Shown piece after piece: positions 6,067-6,639 of a stretch of DNA of 6,639 nucleotides. Origin of the DNA: an uncultured Lachnospiraceae bacterium. Lineage in GTDB: Bacteria; Bacillota; Clostridia; Lachnospirales; Lachnospiraceae. The stretch is from positions 1 through 6,639 of the forward strand of contig CAMPAP010000140.1 in the NCBI GenBank assembly GCA_946631935.1. Reading direction: 5' to 3'. Made by a program: the position numbers and the translations under genes. Position 1 is the stretch's first letter. Each line of letters begins with the position of its first letter. The notes under the pieces were generated by a model that made no database searches, was not told the DNA's origin, and was given only the letters and a program-made list of their open reading frames with translations.

Positions 6067-6639
6067 TTATTTTTCCAGGACTGCATAAAAGAATCCGTCC
6101 TGCTCTTCTTCATCGGGAAGAAGGAGCACGGGACCTTTTTTTATCTTAAAGCCGTATTTTTCACAAATATACTTAACCTGGTCTTCATTTTCCGCCCTTC
6201 TTATGGTACAGGTGGAATAAAGGAGTTTACCGCCTTTTTTTACATAGCCTGTGCAGGAATCAATTATATTTTTCTGAAGACTGACTATGCTGTCAAGATC
6301 CTCTTTGCTAAGGTTCAGGGCAATATCCCGCTTTCTTCCTATGACCCCAAGTCCGGAACACGGAACATCAAGTATGACTGAATCATATCTTTCATTATCC
6401 TCGGAAAATGCCACAGATGCATTCCTGACAAGTACCTTGATATTGTCACAATGCAGCCTTTCCGCATTTTCACTGATGACCGCAGCCTTTTTTTCTGATA
6501 TATCACAGGAAGTAACGCTGCCTGAGGATTTACAGTATTCCGAAGCAAGGATGCTTTTCCCTCCCGGGGATGCGCAGCAGTCCAGGACATTTTCCCCTTC
6601 TGTGATCCCAAGGGCCATGACTGCCTTTACAGAGCTTTT
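6067..6639 (-). CDS. rsmB: 16S rRNA (cytosine-967-C5)-methyltransferase RsmB, C-terminal part (5' end beyond window)
   Basis: The visible 190 residues and TAA stop are the catalytic end of a SAM-dependent RNA m5C methyltransferase of the NOL1/NOP2/Sun family; the start and the N-terminal NusB-like RNA-binding domain lie outside the window. The frame stays open to the right edge, so an internal Met at 6618 is not the true start. Visible motifs, numbered from the edge, are SAM motif I VLDCCASPGGKS (18-29), the acidic end of the next strand in SCDISEKK, motif IV DVPCSGLG (91-98, with the release cysteine C94) and motif VI YSTCTIRRAENEDQV (141-155, with the nucleophile cysteine C144). Two cysteines in these positions define the m5C class. 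RsmB rather than RsmF is chosen from the position before rlmN in the conserved Bacillota cluster. The stop lies 4 nt before the rlmN start, so the two are surely cotranscribed. Confidence 0.93.
   Translation of the reverse strand, partial: KSSVKAVMALGITEGENVLDCCASPGGKSILASEYCKSSGSVTSCDISEKKAAVISENAERLHCDNIKVLVRNASVAFSEDNERYDSVILDVPCSGLGVIGRKRDIALNLSKEDLDSIVSLQKNIIDSCTGYVKKGGKLLYSTCTIRRAENEDQVKYICEKYGFKIKKGPVLLLPDEEEQDGFFYAVLEK

Noticed and set aside
6339..6611. 90-codon minus-strand frame in rsmB in another phase
   Set aside because: The RsmB frame carries SAM motif I and both catalytic cysteines through the same region, so this is an out-of-frame shadow.
1..6639. CRISPR arrays, tRNA or rRNA genes, insertion sequences, attachment sites
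   Set aside because: Almost all bases are in coding frames; no regularly spaced repeats, tRNA-like cloverleaf or transposase sequence was seen.

Overview
The window holds one dense, co-directional gene cluster, all on the minus strand, with no terminator or RNA gene visible inside it. Read in the direction of transcription (high to low coordinates), the order is rsmB (cut by the right edge), rlmN, stp/prpC, prkC, rsgA, then a polytopic membrane protein cut by the left edge. The first five genes follow the classic Bacillota order (Bacillus subtilis yloM-yloN-prpC-prkC-cpgA). The moderate GC content, the clostridial-type PASTA kinase with an acidic Tyr-rich juxtamembrane linker, and the style of the terminal membrane protein suggest an anaerobic clostridium, plausibly a Lachnospiraceae member such as a Butyrivibrio relative. 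The family assignment is inference.

Layout: 6067-6639 is the C-terminal part of the 16S rRNA m5C methyltransferase RsmB. 5037-6062 is RlmN, the radical-SAM 23S rRNA/tRNA m2A methyltransferase. 5000-5036 is a short AT-rich gap that may hold a weak promoter. 4264-4998 is a PP2C phosphatase (Stp/PrpC). 2126-4264 is the PASTA Ser/Thr kinase PrkC. 1242-2126 is the ribosome assembly GTPase RsgA (CpgA). 1-1215 is a multi-pass membrane protein resembling GT-C glycosyltransferases. It is an open frame of 405 codons whose stop lies outside the window.

Functionally, the cluster joins rRNA modification and 30S maturation (RsmB, RlmN, RsgA) to a reversible phosphorylation pair that senses the cell envelope (PrkC and its phosphatase). 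In B. subtilis, CpgA is a known PrkC substrate, so the co-location makes regulatory sense. The stp/prkC and prkC/rsgA junctions both use a one-base TGATG overlap with a good Shine-Dalgarno sequence, which suggests coupled translation. The last gene is the unusual one: where B. subtilis carries rpe and thiN, this window carries a membrane protein likely linked to envelope glycans.

Nothing here amounts to a wholly new system. The points worth a second look are the terminal GT-C-like gene, an Asn in place of the usual switch I His in RsgA, a duplicated acidic YYPEDD motif in PrkC, and unusual cysteines in the PrkC sensor region.
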